Assembly: GCA_003215545.1 (NCBI GenBank)
Contig: QCKF01000005.1
Span: 1-64,000 of the forward strand
Reading direction: 5' to 3'
DNA from: Prochlorococcus sp. AG-409-L14
GTDB taxonomy: Bacteria > Cyanobacteriota > Cyanobacteriia > PCC-6307 > Cyanobiaceae
DNA length: 64,000 nt
The notes under the pieces are model-generated. The model did no database searches. It was not told the origin of the DNA and worked only from the letters and a program-made list of their open reading frames with translations. Positions 41,178 through 50,920 of the stretch are shown piece by piece; the first letter of the stretch is position 1, and every line of letters begins with the position of its first letter. The position numbers were made by a program, and so were the translations under genes.

Positions 41178-41337
41178 GCTTAATTAATTTGTATTGACAT
41201 ATTGGCAAAATATTGGGCAAAAAAAACCTCTAATCAACAAGATCATATTTGAGAAAGAAAGATTCAGAAAGCTAGATGCAATTAAATGGATATTATTGCA
41301 AGAAGATAGGAATAATTTGATATTGAAACTTACCAAG

Positions 41338-41700
41338 ATCTAAGAATAGGAATGCGTAGAAGAAAATCTAGCATTCTCCTGAGATATTCCAGGAATATTG
41401 TCTTAAATACCCAAGGAAGGGCAATAGCAAGACCAAGGATCTAATAGTTGCTTAACATACTCCTGAACTAAGCATTTCACTAAAATCGAAAAACAGAAAC
41501 TTTGGGACTTTCTTTCCTTTTTCAATTGCATTCAGCATAGAAGCAGGTTCTTTTCCTTGTCGAATAGCAGCTTTAGCTGTTACAGGACAAGAATTATCTT
41601 AATTAATAGTAACGTCTCCTAATGCAATGATATTATTGAACCTCTAACATGAAGAAAATCATCTATTAATTATAGAAGCATTAACCTCGACTGCTCTAAC
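41338..41700 (-). pseudogene. Type II NADH dehydrogenase (NDH-2) C-terminal relic
   Basis: Minus strand: IDDFLHVRGS / FNNIIALGDVTIN*DNSCPVTAKAAIRQGKEPASMLNAIEKGKKVPKFLFFDFSEMLSSGVC*ATI / ILGLAIALPWVFKTI, split over frames and stops. Confidence 0.75.
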
Positions 41701-41738
41701 TCATTTCAAACTAGAACCCAACAACCACTGCAAGGAAT

Positions 41739-42467
41739 ATGAGCTCATCACTGCGTATCCCAATAGAAGAGGCTCGCTCTCTACTTGAAAAACAGACTGC
41801 TGAAGAAAGACTCCTTTGGGCATTCCAGCAATTCCAAGAGGGTTTTGTAATTACAACAAGTTTTGGGATTCAATCCTCAGTACTGCTCCATATGCTTCAA
41901 AAACTGCAAAAAGAATGTCTTATTCCTGTTTTTTGGATTGATACAGGGTATCTACCGAAAGAGACTTATTGCTATGCAGAACAACTAATGAATTTACTCA
42001 AAATAGACTTAAAAGTTTGTCAAAGTAACTTTTCTCCAGCCAGAATGGAAGCTCTATATGGACGGTTATGGGAAACAAATTCAATCGAAGATCTTGAAAA
42101 GTATCATCAAATTCGCAAAGTAGAACCTCTTGAAGAGTCTTTAAAAAAATTCAATGTAACTTGTTGGGCTAGTGGTGTTAGAGGTAATCAAACACAACAT
42201 CGAAGTGCTATGAATTTCTTGGATCCTATTAGAGAAAGATTATCAGTAAGGCCATTATTAGATTGGAATAATAAAGATATATATTATTATATGAAAGAAC
42301 ATGATTTACCACAACATCCTCTTTTCGAACAAGGCTTTTCTACCGTAGGTGATTGGCATTCAAGTGCTCCAGAAGAACAAGGCATGAAAGGGCGTGATAC
42401 TAGGTTTGGGGGGCTAAAAGAAGAATGTGGGATTCATCTTCCTGGATATCTGGGAGAAGGTATCTAA
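41739..42467 (+). CDS. cysH: Phosphoadenylyl-sulfate reductase
   Basis: TSFGIQSSVLLHM; WIDTGYLPKETY; ASGVRGNQTQHR; C-terminal ECGIH. Confidence 0.92.
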   Translation: MSSSLRIPIEEARSLLEKQTAEERLLWAFQQFQEGFVITTSFGIQSSVLLHMLQKLQKECLIPVFWIDTGYLPKETYCYAEQLMNLLKIDLKVCQSNFSPARMEALYGRLWETNSIEDLEKYHQIRKVEPLEESLKKFNVTCWASGVRGNQTQHRSAMNFLDPIRERLSVRPLLDWNNKDIYYYMKEHDLPQHPLFEQGFSTVGDWHSSAPEEQGMKGRDTRFGGLKEECGIHLPGYLGEGI

Positions 42468-42468
42468 C

Positions 42469-43176
42469 GTGAAAAATGCTAAGAATTATTTATTGATTGG
42501 CAATAGCAGATGGCATTGGGCGATTGAAGATAATAGTGACTTAAAATATAAACATACTCTGCCAGATATAAGATTTTTTAAATCAGTGAATATTAGAGAT
42601 TTAAGATGGGCTTCAGTAGGAAGTATCCCAAAAGAAATTCATCTTAATCCAATAAATCAATTAGAATTAAAAAACATACCACTACTAAATATACCTAGCT
42701 GGATAGGCATCGATCGAGCACTAGCAGCTTTGGGTGCATTAAAGAAAGTACAAGTCTTATCTATAAAAAGTAAATACATATTAGTAGTAGATGCTGGAAC
42801 TATTTTTAGTCTTACAAGGGTAACCAATCAAGGAGAATTTGCTGGGGGGCAACTATTAGCAGGGTTAAGATTGCAGCTTTCCGCGATGGGCCAAGGTGCA
42901 CTAAACCTTATGGACCCAGGAATCGATATCTTAACTAAAGAGCAGTTTCCATCTTCAACTAAAGATGCTATGAGAAGAGGAAGTATTCAAGCATTGATTG
43001 GAACGATCCTAGAAGCTAATAGAATAGAAAAAATGCCAATTTTCTTAACTGGAGGTGATAGCCTAATACTATATAAAGAACTAAAGAAAATGGAAAGAAA
43101 TTTAGATATAAGGCATTATCCTAATTTAGTAATGGAGGCAATGGTGCACGTAATAAATAATTACCAGCCTAATTAA
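42469..43176 (+). CDS. coaX: Type III pantothenate kinase
   Basis: LLIGNSRWHWAI; GIDRALAALGA; VDAGTIFSLT; GGQLLAGLRL. GTG 42469 (VKNAKNYLLIGNSRW) preferred over ORF-track 42427. Confidence 0.88.
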   Translation: MKNAKNYLLIGNSRWHWAIEDNSDLKYKHTLPDIRFFKSVNIRDLRWASVGSIPKEIHLNPINQLELKNIPLLNIPSWIGIDRALAALGALKKVQVLSIKSKYILVVDAGTIFSLTRVTNQGEFAGGQLLAGLRLQLSAMGQGALNLMDPGIDILTKEQFPSSTKDAMRRGSIQALIGTILEANRIEKMPIFLTGGDSLILYKELKKMERNLDIRHYPNLVMEAMVHVINNYQPN

Positions 43177-43636
43177 GACCTAAATCTTCGATAATTTGTT
43201 CGGCCATTGTTGCGGCCTTAACCTTTAAATAAATCAACTCTATTTTGCCATATTTATCTATTACATAAGTATGTCTCATCATACCCATATATTCTCTTCC
43301 CATAAATTTCTTCAACCCATAACTTTCATAGGAGCTCGCAACTGGACATGGTTCAAGATCTGTTAAAAGAGTAAAAGGAAGATCATACTTATTTATAAAT
43401 TTAATGTGAGAAGCAGCATGATCCTTGCTGATTCCGAGTACATTGATTCCATTAGACTTAAATTCAGCCCAAAGATCTCTAAAGTTACATGCTTCCTTTG
43501 TACAACCTGGAGTATCATCTTTTGGATAAAAATAAATCACTACTCTGCTCCCAAGTAGATCAGATAGTTTTAAAAGGTTTCCATCTTGATCAGGAAGGGT
43601 GAAATCTGGAGCTGAATCACCTATTTGAAGAGACAT
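43169..43636 (-). CDS. bcp: Thioredoxin-dependent peroxiredoxin
   Basis: GDSAPDFTLPDQDG; YFYPKDDTPGCTKEACNFRD. Confidence 0.95.
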   Translation of the reverse strand: MSLQIGDSAPDFTLPDQDGNLLKLSDLLGSRVVIYFYPKDDTPGCTKEACNFRDLWAEFKSNGINVLGISKDHAASHIKFINKYDLPFTLLTDLEPCPVASSYESYGLKKFMGREYMGMMRHTYVIDKYGKIELIYLKVKAATMAEQIIEDLGLN

Positions 43637-44291
43637 GTTTCAATCAGGAGTTTTTCAATCAAGCCTACTAGCACTTTGGTTATTCCCAACAGAAGCAGAC
43701 ATAAAACCAATTACTTTAGAAGAAAATCAGCTAGCGAAAGATATGCCTCCACATCGATCAAGGCAATATATTCATTCTCGTGGCTATACGCGACATGCGT
43801 TGTCAGAACTAATGAATACTCCACCTTTAGAAATTCCTTTAAAAGCAGATCCTGGCAGCCCACCAGAATTGAAAAAAAATTGGGGCTTTGTAAGCTTTAG
43901 CCATTGTGCTGATGCTCTCCTTATTGGATGGTCTCATGAACCAATAGGTGTAGATATTGAGAGAAATGACAGATCATTTTCTAGTGATAAATTAGCAATC
44001 AAATACTTTTCAAAAGAAGAAAGAGAACTACTAAAGATCTACTCCACAAAACAAAGAAAATCCACGATTTTAGATTTCTGGGTCAAAAAAGAAGCTGCTA
44101 TAAAATGGCAAAGAGGAACAATTTCTAAAGATCTTTCTCAATGGTCACTCAGAAAAGACACAAAGGAAGCTTTGCATAAAAAATTCAAGTATAAAGTTTT
44201 AGTTTCTAGCATTAATCTCTTTAAATGGAAAGTAGCAATAGCCTCGAATATTCAATTAAAAAATATTAATCCAATTATATGCAAAGCTTAG
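43635..44291 (+). CDS. 4'-phosphopantetheinyl transferase (Sfp-like)
   Basis: FSHCADALLIGWSHEPIGVDIERND; FWVKKEAAIKW. Confidence 0.88.
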   Translation: MFQSGVFQSSLLALWLFPTEADIKPITLEENQLAKDMPPHRSRQYIHSRGYTRHALSELMNTPPLEIPLKADPGSPPELKKNWGFVSFSHCADALLIGWSHEPIGVDIERNDRSFSSDKLAIKYFSKEERELLKIYSTKQRKSTILDFWVKKEAAIKWQRGTISKDLSQWSLRKDTKEALHKKFKYKVLVSSINLFKWKVAIASNIQLKNINPIICKA

Positions 44292-46504
44292 ATTTTGAAA
44301 GATTTGAGAGTACCAATTAAATTTTTATGAATTAGATTTTGACACAATTTTGAATTATCAACTTTGTTCAAAAGATTTAAAAATCTTTCCAGTGCATCTC
44401 CATGTTTACTTTTACCCAATAGCTTCCAATAAGGTCTTCCTTCTTCTAACCATCGCCTCTCTAATTGATTAGAAACTTGCAATTCAATTGGTTCTTTCCA
44501 TTCTTGAATCTCCAATTGCCAGCCCAAATTATCAAGTTTTCTGAGTAAAGGCTCCTGTTTATTAGTAAACTCAAGGAATATATTCTCAAGCTCAATCATT
44601 TCTTGCAAGAAATCTTTTTCAAAAGTAGTCAAACTCTTATTATCAAGAGCATTCATTAGAGATTTTGCGGGGCCAAATTCGGGGTATGAAATCAAAACTC
44701 TTAAGCCACAATTAATAGTGCATTTTTGTGTAATAGCTAACCATAACTTTTCAATATATTCAACCGATAATTGATTTAGATTTATTCGTCCACCAACCCA
44801 TTCAAAATTAATTTCTTCTGGTAAATTGCTAATTGAATCAGGAGACAAAAGACAAATCTTTGGTCGATTAATTGAATCAAATATTTCAAATTCAGATACT
44901 ACTCTTTTTTTATTTTCCTTTGTATCTATAGCAAGAGTCACTCCGCCTTCAGGAACACTTTGAAGAGGTTTTAAGGCCCAAAAGATTGTGCCACCTGCTA
45001 AAACCAAAACTCTATCGTGACGCTGCCATTTGACTCCTAACCACAAACGTTCCAAAAGCTTTTTATTCCTATCTCCTTTCTGAGCTATCTGCCTTTGTAC
45101 CCATCGATCCATGACTGGATCAGCAGGCCCATTGCTAACTATTAAAGGATTTTCTAATGCAGCCTCACCAATTGCAGCCAACTGCGCTGATCGTCTTTCC
45201 AAAATCAAATGCCTACGCTCTCCTTCCCAACCATGTGAAGTTGGATTCCAAAAAACCTCACCTTGCAAATTATTAGGCAAATATTGCTGTGATACCCAAT
45301 TATCTAAAAAAGCATGCGGATAAAGATAATCAACACCGTCACCAAATGCTGCATCTCGATGTGCATCACGTAAATGAATTGGAACTTCTTGAGAATAAGC
45401 TTCTTTCACAACTTTTCTAGCCTCAAAGATACCCAAAAGACTATTACTTTTCTCAGTAGATGCCAGATAAAGAGCCGCTTGTGCAAGAGGGTATATACCC
45501 TCAGGAAAACCAATTCTTTCAAAAGCAGCTGCACAGGATTCAACAATTACTATAGCTTGAGGATCAGCCAAGCCAATATCTTCACCAGCAGCAATAAGCA
45601 TCCTCCTAAAAATAAATCTTGGATTCTCACCAGCTTCAATCATCCTAGAAAGCCAAAACAAAGCTGCATCTGGATCAGAGCCTCTTAATGATTTAATAAA
45701 TGCACTAATTGTGTCAAAATGAACTTGTCCTTGTTTGTCATATAGAACAGCTCTCTCCTGAATTGATTCTTCTGCAATAGAAAGATCAATATTGATAACA
45801 CCATTTTGATCTTTATCCGTACTTTCAACAGCAAGTTCTAGAGCATTTAATAGGCTTCTCGCATCTCCATTGGCTACGTTTACCAAGTGATTAGCAGCTT
45901 CATTAGTAAGCTTTATAGGAAGATTTCCATAGCCTTTTTCTGGATTATTTAAAGCCCTAGCAAGAAGCTTATGTAGATCTTTTTTCTCAAGTGGTTGAAG
46001 TCTAAATACCCTAGATCGACTTACTAAAGCTTTATTAACTTCAAAATAGGGATTTTCAGTTGTAGCTCCAATAAGCGTTAATGTTCCATTCTCTACCCAA
46101 GGTAAAAGAGCATCCTGCTGTGCGCTATTAAAGCGATGAACTTCATCCACAAAAAGAATTGTACGAAGTCTATGACTTTCTAAACGCTTATTAGCAGAGG
46201 AAACTTCGTCCCTTAAGTCCTTAACGCCTGCAAGGACAGCATTTAAATTACTAAAATGAGCGCGCGTATTCGCTGCAATAATTCTTGCAAGAGTTGTTTT
46301 TCCCACTCCAGGAGGTCCGTGCAATAAAAGATTGCCCACTCGATCAGCGGCTATAGCTCGCCTTAATAAACGCCCTTCAGAAATAATCGCTGCTTGACCT
46401 AAAAATTCATCAATAGAAGTTGGGCGCAGTCGATCTGCTAATGGTGCATTTTGCTGACGAGCCTGCGCTGCATTAAAAGCAAAAAGATCATTCGCCATAT
46501 CCAC
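44288..46504 (-). CDS. rarA: RarA/MgsA AAA ATPase fused to C-terminal domain
   Basis: PLADRLRPTSIDEFLGQ; GPPGVGKTTLARIIA; FVDEVHRFNSAQQDALLP; about 300-aa C-terminal extension. Confidence 0.92.
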   Translation of the reverse strand: MDMANDLFAFNAAQARQQNAPLADRLRPTSIDEFLGQAAIISEGRLLRRAIAADRVGNLLLHGPPGVGKTTLARIIAANTRAHFSNLNAVLAGVKDLRDEVSSANKRLESHRLRTILFVDEVHRFNSAQQDALLPWVENGTLTLIGATTENPYFEVNKALVSRSRVFRLQPLEKKDLHKLLARALNNPEKGYGNLPIKLTNEAANHLVNVANGDARSLLNALELAVESTDKDQNGVINIDLSIAEESIQERAVLYDKQGQVHFDTISAFIKSLRGSDPDAALFWLSRMIEAGENPRFIFRRMLIAAGEDIGLADPQAIVIVESCAAAFERIGFPEGIYPLAQAALYLASTEKSNSLLGIFEARKVVKEAYSQEVPIHLRDAHRDAAFGDGVDYLYPHAFLDNWVSQQYLPNNLQGEVFWNPTSHGWEGERRHLILERRSAQLAAIGEAALENPLIVSNGPADPVMDRWVQRQIAQKGDRNKKLLERLWLGVKWQRHDRVLVLAGGTIFWALKPLQSVPEGGVTLAIDTKENKKRVVSEFEIFDSINRPKICLLSPDSISNLPEEINFEWVGGRINLNQLSVEYIEKLWLAITQKCTINCGLRVLISYPEFGPAKSLMNALDNKSLTTFEKDFLQEMIELENIFLEFTNKQEPLLRKLDNLGWQLEIQEWKEPIELQVSNQLERRWLEEGRPYWKLLGKSKHGDALERFLNLLNKVDNSKLCQNLIHKNLIGTLKSFKI

Positions 46505-46622
46505 CTATACAAATCAATGAATTAATTCTGCCTTAAAAAATTCTTAATGCGCAATATTTAAAATCAAATTAATATACAATACTTGTAAATAGCAATTAAA
46601 GAGAATTAAAAAATAGAGATTA

Positions 46623-48272
46623 TTACGTAATAACTGTTGGCCTAGACATGCCTGAAAGAAGCTTTATTTCTGCCAACTTCTCTATACCTGAGATCAAAAG
46701 GGATAATGCTTCCTGAGGATCTTGATCTAATTTTCCTGATGGTGGTACATAGCTCTCAAAATAAACTCTTATAGTTGCTCCCTGGGTCCCTGTTCCAGAT
46801 AATCTTAATATCACCCTATTGCCATTATCCAAAATAATTCTCAACCCCTGATTATTAGTGATTGAGTGATCAATTGGATCTAAATAGCTAAAGTTATCAG
46901 CTGTTTGAACAATGCCATCTGCAAAGCTAGTACCAATCATTGCAGGCAATGTTAATTCAACCTTCTTATATATTTGATTGGCAATATCACTGGGAATAGA
47001 TTCATAATCATGGCGCGAATAATAATGTCTGCCAAAACGATTCCAATGATCACGCATAACTTGAGATACACTACATTTTTTGACTGAAAGTATTTGCAAC
47101 CAAAAAAGAATAGCCCAAAGACCATCTTTTTCTCTTATATGATTACTTCCAGTACCAAAACTCTCTTCACCACATAATGTAATTTTACCAGCATCTAAAA
47201 GATTACCAAAGAACTTCCATCCTGTAGGGGTTTCATAGCAAGGAATATCTAATTCTTTAGCTACAACATCTACAGCAGAACTTGTAGGCATTGACCTCGC
47301 AACTCCACTTAAACCATTTTTATAACCTGGAACACAAGAATAATTCGCGACTAAAATTGCAAGACTATCACTTGGGTTCACAAAACATCTCTGCCCTAGG
47401 ACCATATTCCTATCACCATCTCCATCACAGGCAGCTCCAAAAGAATATTCATCTCCATTTAGCAGTAAATAAGCTAAATCTTTTGCATATGTAAGATTGG
47501 GATCTGGATGCATGCCACCGAAATCTTCCAAAGGGATGAAATTCCTAACAGTATTAGAAGGTGCCTCCAATAAATCTTCAAATAATCTTTTTGCGTATGG
47601 TCCTGTAACTGCATTCATGGCATCGAATGCAATTGGAAAATTACTAGCCAATAAAGATTTAATTAAATCAAATTGAAATATGCTCTTCATTAAGTCTATA
47701 TAGTCATCCACACCATCTAAAACTTCAATAGACATATCTCCTATACTATATATACCTTTAATATCAATTGGTATTGGTGAAGCCTCGGCAATCTTATACT
47801 TTTCCAATGTCTTAGTACATTTATAGATAGCTTCAGTAAGGACTTCAGAAGCTGGGCCACCATTGTCAGCATTGATTTTAACTCCAAAATCACCATTTTC
47901 CCCTCCCATATTATGACTTGCTGAGAGAATTATTCCTCCTATCGCTTCTCTAGTACGAATCAAATGTGATGCCGCTGGGGTTGATATAATCCCATTAATT
48001 CCAGTAATTATCTTGCTTACTCCATGGGCAGCCGCCATACGAATAATTACATCTATAGCGCGCTTATTTCCATATCTTCCATCTCCACCCAATATTAATA
48101 CACCTCCAAAAACACCAGGAAGAGTTTGAAAAATTGACTCTATAAAACTTTCCAAATAATTTTCCTGTGCAAATTGCTGACTACTTTTCCTTAAACCAGA
48201 TGTACCAGGTTTTTGATCTTGGAAAGAGGTCTCCAGTTTTACCTCAGATAACTTAGAAACTGATTGATCCAC
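46623..48272 (-). CDS. pgm: Alpha-D-glucose phosphate-specific phosphoglucomutase
   Basis: GTSGLRKS; LSASHNMGGENGDFGVK; GDGDRNMVLG; GEESFGTGSNHIREKDG; RLSGTGTQGATIRVY. Confidence 0.95.
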   Translation of the reverse strand: MDQSVSKLSEVKLETSFQDQKPGTSGLRKSSQQFAQENYLESFIESIFQTLPGVFGGVLILGGDGRYGNKRAIDVIIRMAAAHGVSKIITGINGIISTPAASHLIRTREAIGGIILSASHNMGGENGDFGVKINADNGGPASEVLTEAIYKCTKTLEKYKIAEASPIPIDIKGIYSIGDMSIEVLDGVDDYIDLMKSIFQFDLIKSLLASNFPIAFDAMNAVTGPYAKRLFEDLLEAPSNTVRNFIPLEDFGGMHPDPNLTYAKDLAYLLLNGDEYSFGAACDGDGDRNMVLGQRCFVNPSDSLAILVANYSCVPGYKNGLSGVARSMPTSSAVDVVAKELDIPCYETPTGWKFFGNLLDAGKITLCGEESFGTGSNHIREKDGLWAILFWLQILSVKKCSVSQVMRDHWNRFGRHYYSRHDYESIPSDIANQIYKKVELTLPAMIGTSFADGIVQTADNFSYLDPIDHSITNNQGLRIILDNGNRVILRLSGTGTQGATIRVYFESYVPPSGKLDQDPQEALSLLISGIEKLAEIKLLSGMSRPTVIT

Positions 48273-48323
48273 TTGAAAAGAAATAGAATAAAGAAACGGT
48301 TAATGTTAAATGAATAAATGAAA

Positions 48324-48491
48324 TCAATGAGGCATCTCAGCTGTACGGAGCATTGCAACAAACCAAATGGTTGTGATTAACAATGCAACTACTACACCAG
48401 GGGCAAGGCCAAACCTAGCGATAGTTATAGGAACCATTAAAGGGAACAATATAGTTCCTACAATAGGAGTTAATGCTACGAAGCTGCGCAA
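48324..48491 (-). CDS. 55-aa membrane microprotein
   Basis: Unlisted ORF (TTG) MRSFVALTPIVGTILFPLMVPITIARFGLAPGVVVALLITTIWFVAMLRTAEMPH*; two hydrophobic spans. Confidence 0.65.
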   Translation of the reverse strand: MRSFVALTPIVGTILFPLMVPITIARFGLAPGVVVALLITTIWFVAMLRTAEMPH

Positions 48492-48521
48492 AATAATCTC
48501 TTTAGATAGTAAAAGTACAAA

Positions 48522-49616
48522 TCAGAACCATTCATCTTGTGCCTGATCATTTGGATTTGTATTGTCTTCAAGGGTAGTTCGTTCAAACTTCATTGTGATA
48601 TTACGAATTTGATCCCCTTCTTGAACAGTTGCTTCTATTGGATAATTTTGAACTCCATCTCGGAAAGGAACTTGCAATCTAAAAGTTCCATCTTTAGACA
48701 ATGGAATATCTTCTCCACCAATCTTTAACTTGGCAGATGGGTCAGTTGATCCATATACGATCAATTCTGCATCTGCAACCAACCAAAATGATCTTTTCCT
48801 AGGGAGTACTCCACCCACTCCTGAATCATTGCGACCACTAGCCCAAAGTCCGACACCCGAATCACTGAGACCTCTACTAGGAATTGAATCTCGATCCATA
48901 AATTCCTCGGATCCAATACGAGTTTTTCCAAAATGTGCTGTAGCAGTTTGATAGAGCCGTTCATGCAATCCAATATCTTTAGGCTCATTAACTAGAATTT
49001 CAGATTCAGAACTAGTTAGTTGATTTGCATCCAGACTAAAAGGAACAAACTGATCAAGAACCTGTTCACTAGGTTGTAAAGAAGGAACTCTAGCTGCACT
49101 AGAAACAGCTAATGAACTCCAACGATTACCAAATTTATAACCTAATTCAACTATGTAATCCCGGTCGCTCATTGGAATTGGTAAATACCATTCAGTGCTA
49201 TGACTATCTACAGGCACCTCTTGTAAAGTTTGCCTATGTGCTTCACCAGCCTGAAGTCCTGTTACATCTACTAACCGTAAACAAAGCCGACTGGCACCTT
49301 GAGATAAAGCCTTTTTTCTATCTGATTCTGATATTTCCCAAAAAACATAAGACCACTGAGGATCCCTGGGAAGGAAAACAACTCTAGTGTCAGTATTAAA
49401 TCCAGAAGAATATCCTTCTTTTGAAAGTCTTGATTTAGCAGCTGAGAGAGGGTTGATAAGTTGCTTCTCTACAGACTGCTTCTTTTGAAAAAGAGAAATC
49501 TCTCTTACAAGTGCTGACTTTGTTTTACGGCTATATAAAGGGACGCTCAATTCACTAGCCTTTACACGTAGTTGTCGCAGAGTTAGACGTGCCAGTGATT
49601 CTTGGTCTTGGGTCAC
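48522..49616 (-). CDS. DUF4912-like protein with N-terminal SAP/Rho-N-like motif
   Basis: LTLRQLRVKASELSVPLYSRKTKSALVREI; LPRDPQWSYVFWEISE. Confidence 0.8.
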   Translation of the reverse strand: MTQDQESLARLTLRQLRVKASELSVPLYSRKTKSALVREISLFQKKQSVEKQLINPLSAAKSRLSKEGYSSGFNTDTRVVFLPRDPQWSYVFWEISESDRKKALSQGASRLCLRLVDVTGLQAGEAHRQTLQEVPVDSHSTEWYLPIPMSDRDYIVELGYKFGNRWSSLAVSSAARVPSLQPSEQVLDQFVPFSLDANQLTSSESEILVNEPKDIGLHERLYQTATAHFGKTRIGSEEFMDRDSIPSRGLSDSGVGLWASGRNDSGVGGVLPRKRSFWLVADAELIVYGSTDPSAKLKIGGEDIPLSKDGTFRLQVPFRDGVQNYPIEATVQEGDQIRNITMKFERTTLEDNTNPNDQAQDEWF

Positions 49617-49926
49617 GTCTAAAAACCTCCGTTTTTGTTTGGGATCACAGTATGTGCGCTCTTCGTCCTTTCCGGTGGCCTAAATAGGCTGTGGTCAGCA
49701 TCTACTGACTCCAAAGCAAATTGTATTTAATCGCTCAAAAAGCCCTGATCCATTTCCAACAAAGGATAGTCAGGGATTATCGGCTCATCTATAGAAGGCA
49801 ATCGATTCGACGAATTTTGCTCAAAAGATCAATTGAGAATCAGCAAAAACAAAAAAAAAGCTTTTCTTTGGGATCACTCCAAACCCTCAAAAACCGCAAT
49901 ATCCGCCTAGGCCAATCAAAAGATTG

Positions 49927-50283
49927 TCATACATCAGTATTGATTCGAATTAAATCATCAATAGTCAATTCAAGAGGTGTGACTTCTAGTTGATTGGCTA
50001 TATCTTCTAACTCCTTGGAGGCAGAGCCAAATTGCTTTATCAAAGCATCAGCAAAGTCCTTTTCTGTAAATAAGTCTCCTTGTTTTGATAACCATGCCAA
50101 TTGCATTGTTTCATTTGGCAAAGGTCCTTCAGAAGAACAACTAGACATTTTCTTAAATGAAATCAAGCAATGTGCTAGTACGCGTAAATAATGACGCTGA
50201 AACTGAGAAAGATTAGTAGAATCAATTTTTCTAAGATCCTCAATTGATAAAAACTCTGCAGAAGAATCTTGATTATTTATCAT
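49927..50283 (-). CDS. Conserved hypothetical protein next to sufR
   Basis: 118-aa ORF overlapping sufR 3' end by 11 bp, helical composition. Confidence 0.6.
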   Translation of the reverse strand: MINNQDSSAEFLSIEDLRKIDSTNLSQFQRHYLRVLAHCLISFKKMSSCSSEGPLPNETMQLAWLSKQGDLFTEKDFADALIKQFGSASKELEDIANQLEVTPLELTIDDLIRINTDV

Positions 50284-50920
50284 ATTTTATTGGAGTAATT
50301 TTATAACCACAAGAATGACCCACCTCAAGCCTCCATTGAACGCGTTGAACAATACAATCTGGAAAGGTGATACGAATTAAATCCAACTCCTGATCACATA
50401 CAAACGGATACTTCTCAGCAATAACATTTATTGAGCAAGTAAATTCATTTAAATACCAACTAAGTTGATCACTAGCCAATTTAAAGTCTGACAAAAAACC
50501 CTCTGAATTCCTTATTTCTACAAGTTTCTCTAAACGATCTTTAATTTCACCTATACCAATCAGATCTCTATATTCTCTTGCCTTTTTCATTGTCTGTTGA
50601 TCCAATAATTCTTGCATCATTTCAGGCGCCAAAGTGGATTTAATTGTCCCTAAAAGATCTAAGGCAAAATTCTCACTTCCATCATTAAAGTAATTGTGGC
50701 CCTGAGCTGTCAATTCCCACAAATTTAAAGGCCGTCCAGGACCCAAAGCTCTTGAACTTGCCTTGACTAAACCTTCCTGTTGCAAAATGCGCAAATGTCT
50801 TCGCATAGCTTGTACAGAAATTCCAAGCGTATTTGCAAGCTCACCAGCACTTTTTGCACCCTGCTTCATTAAGAGGGTGAGTGCATTTTCTCTAGTATTC
50901 GCCTGGACTTCCGAATTCAT
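50273..50920 (-). CDS. sufR: SufR iron-sulfur cluster biosynthesis repressor
   Basis: HTH SAGELANTLGISVQAMRRHLRILQQEGLV; C-terminal Cys cluster CSINVIAEKYPFVC...FPDC...GHSCGY; divergent from sufBCDS. Confidence 0.9.
   Translation of the reverse strand: MNSEVQANTRENALTLLMKQGAKSAGELANTLGISVQAMRRHLRILQQEGLVKASSRALGPGRPLNLWELTAQGHNYFNDGSENFALDLLGTIKSTLAPEMMQELLDQQTMKKAREYRDLIGIGEIKDRLEKLVEIRNSEGFLSDFKLASDQLSWYLNEFTCSINVIAEKYPFVCDQELDLIRITFPDCIVQRVQWRLEVGHSCGYKITPIKYDK

Noticed and set aside
48730-48951. Antisense ORF with apparent repeat TPESLRPL
   Set aside because: It is the reverse of a DSGVG-containing linker in the DUF4912-like protein; local low-complexity duplication only.
49721-49993. 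Plus ORF of 90 aa, basic
   Set aside because: Overlaps antisense the 3' end of 49927-50283 and has no recognisable motif; probably chance, though the 300-bp gap stays unexplained.
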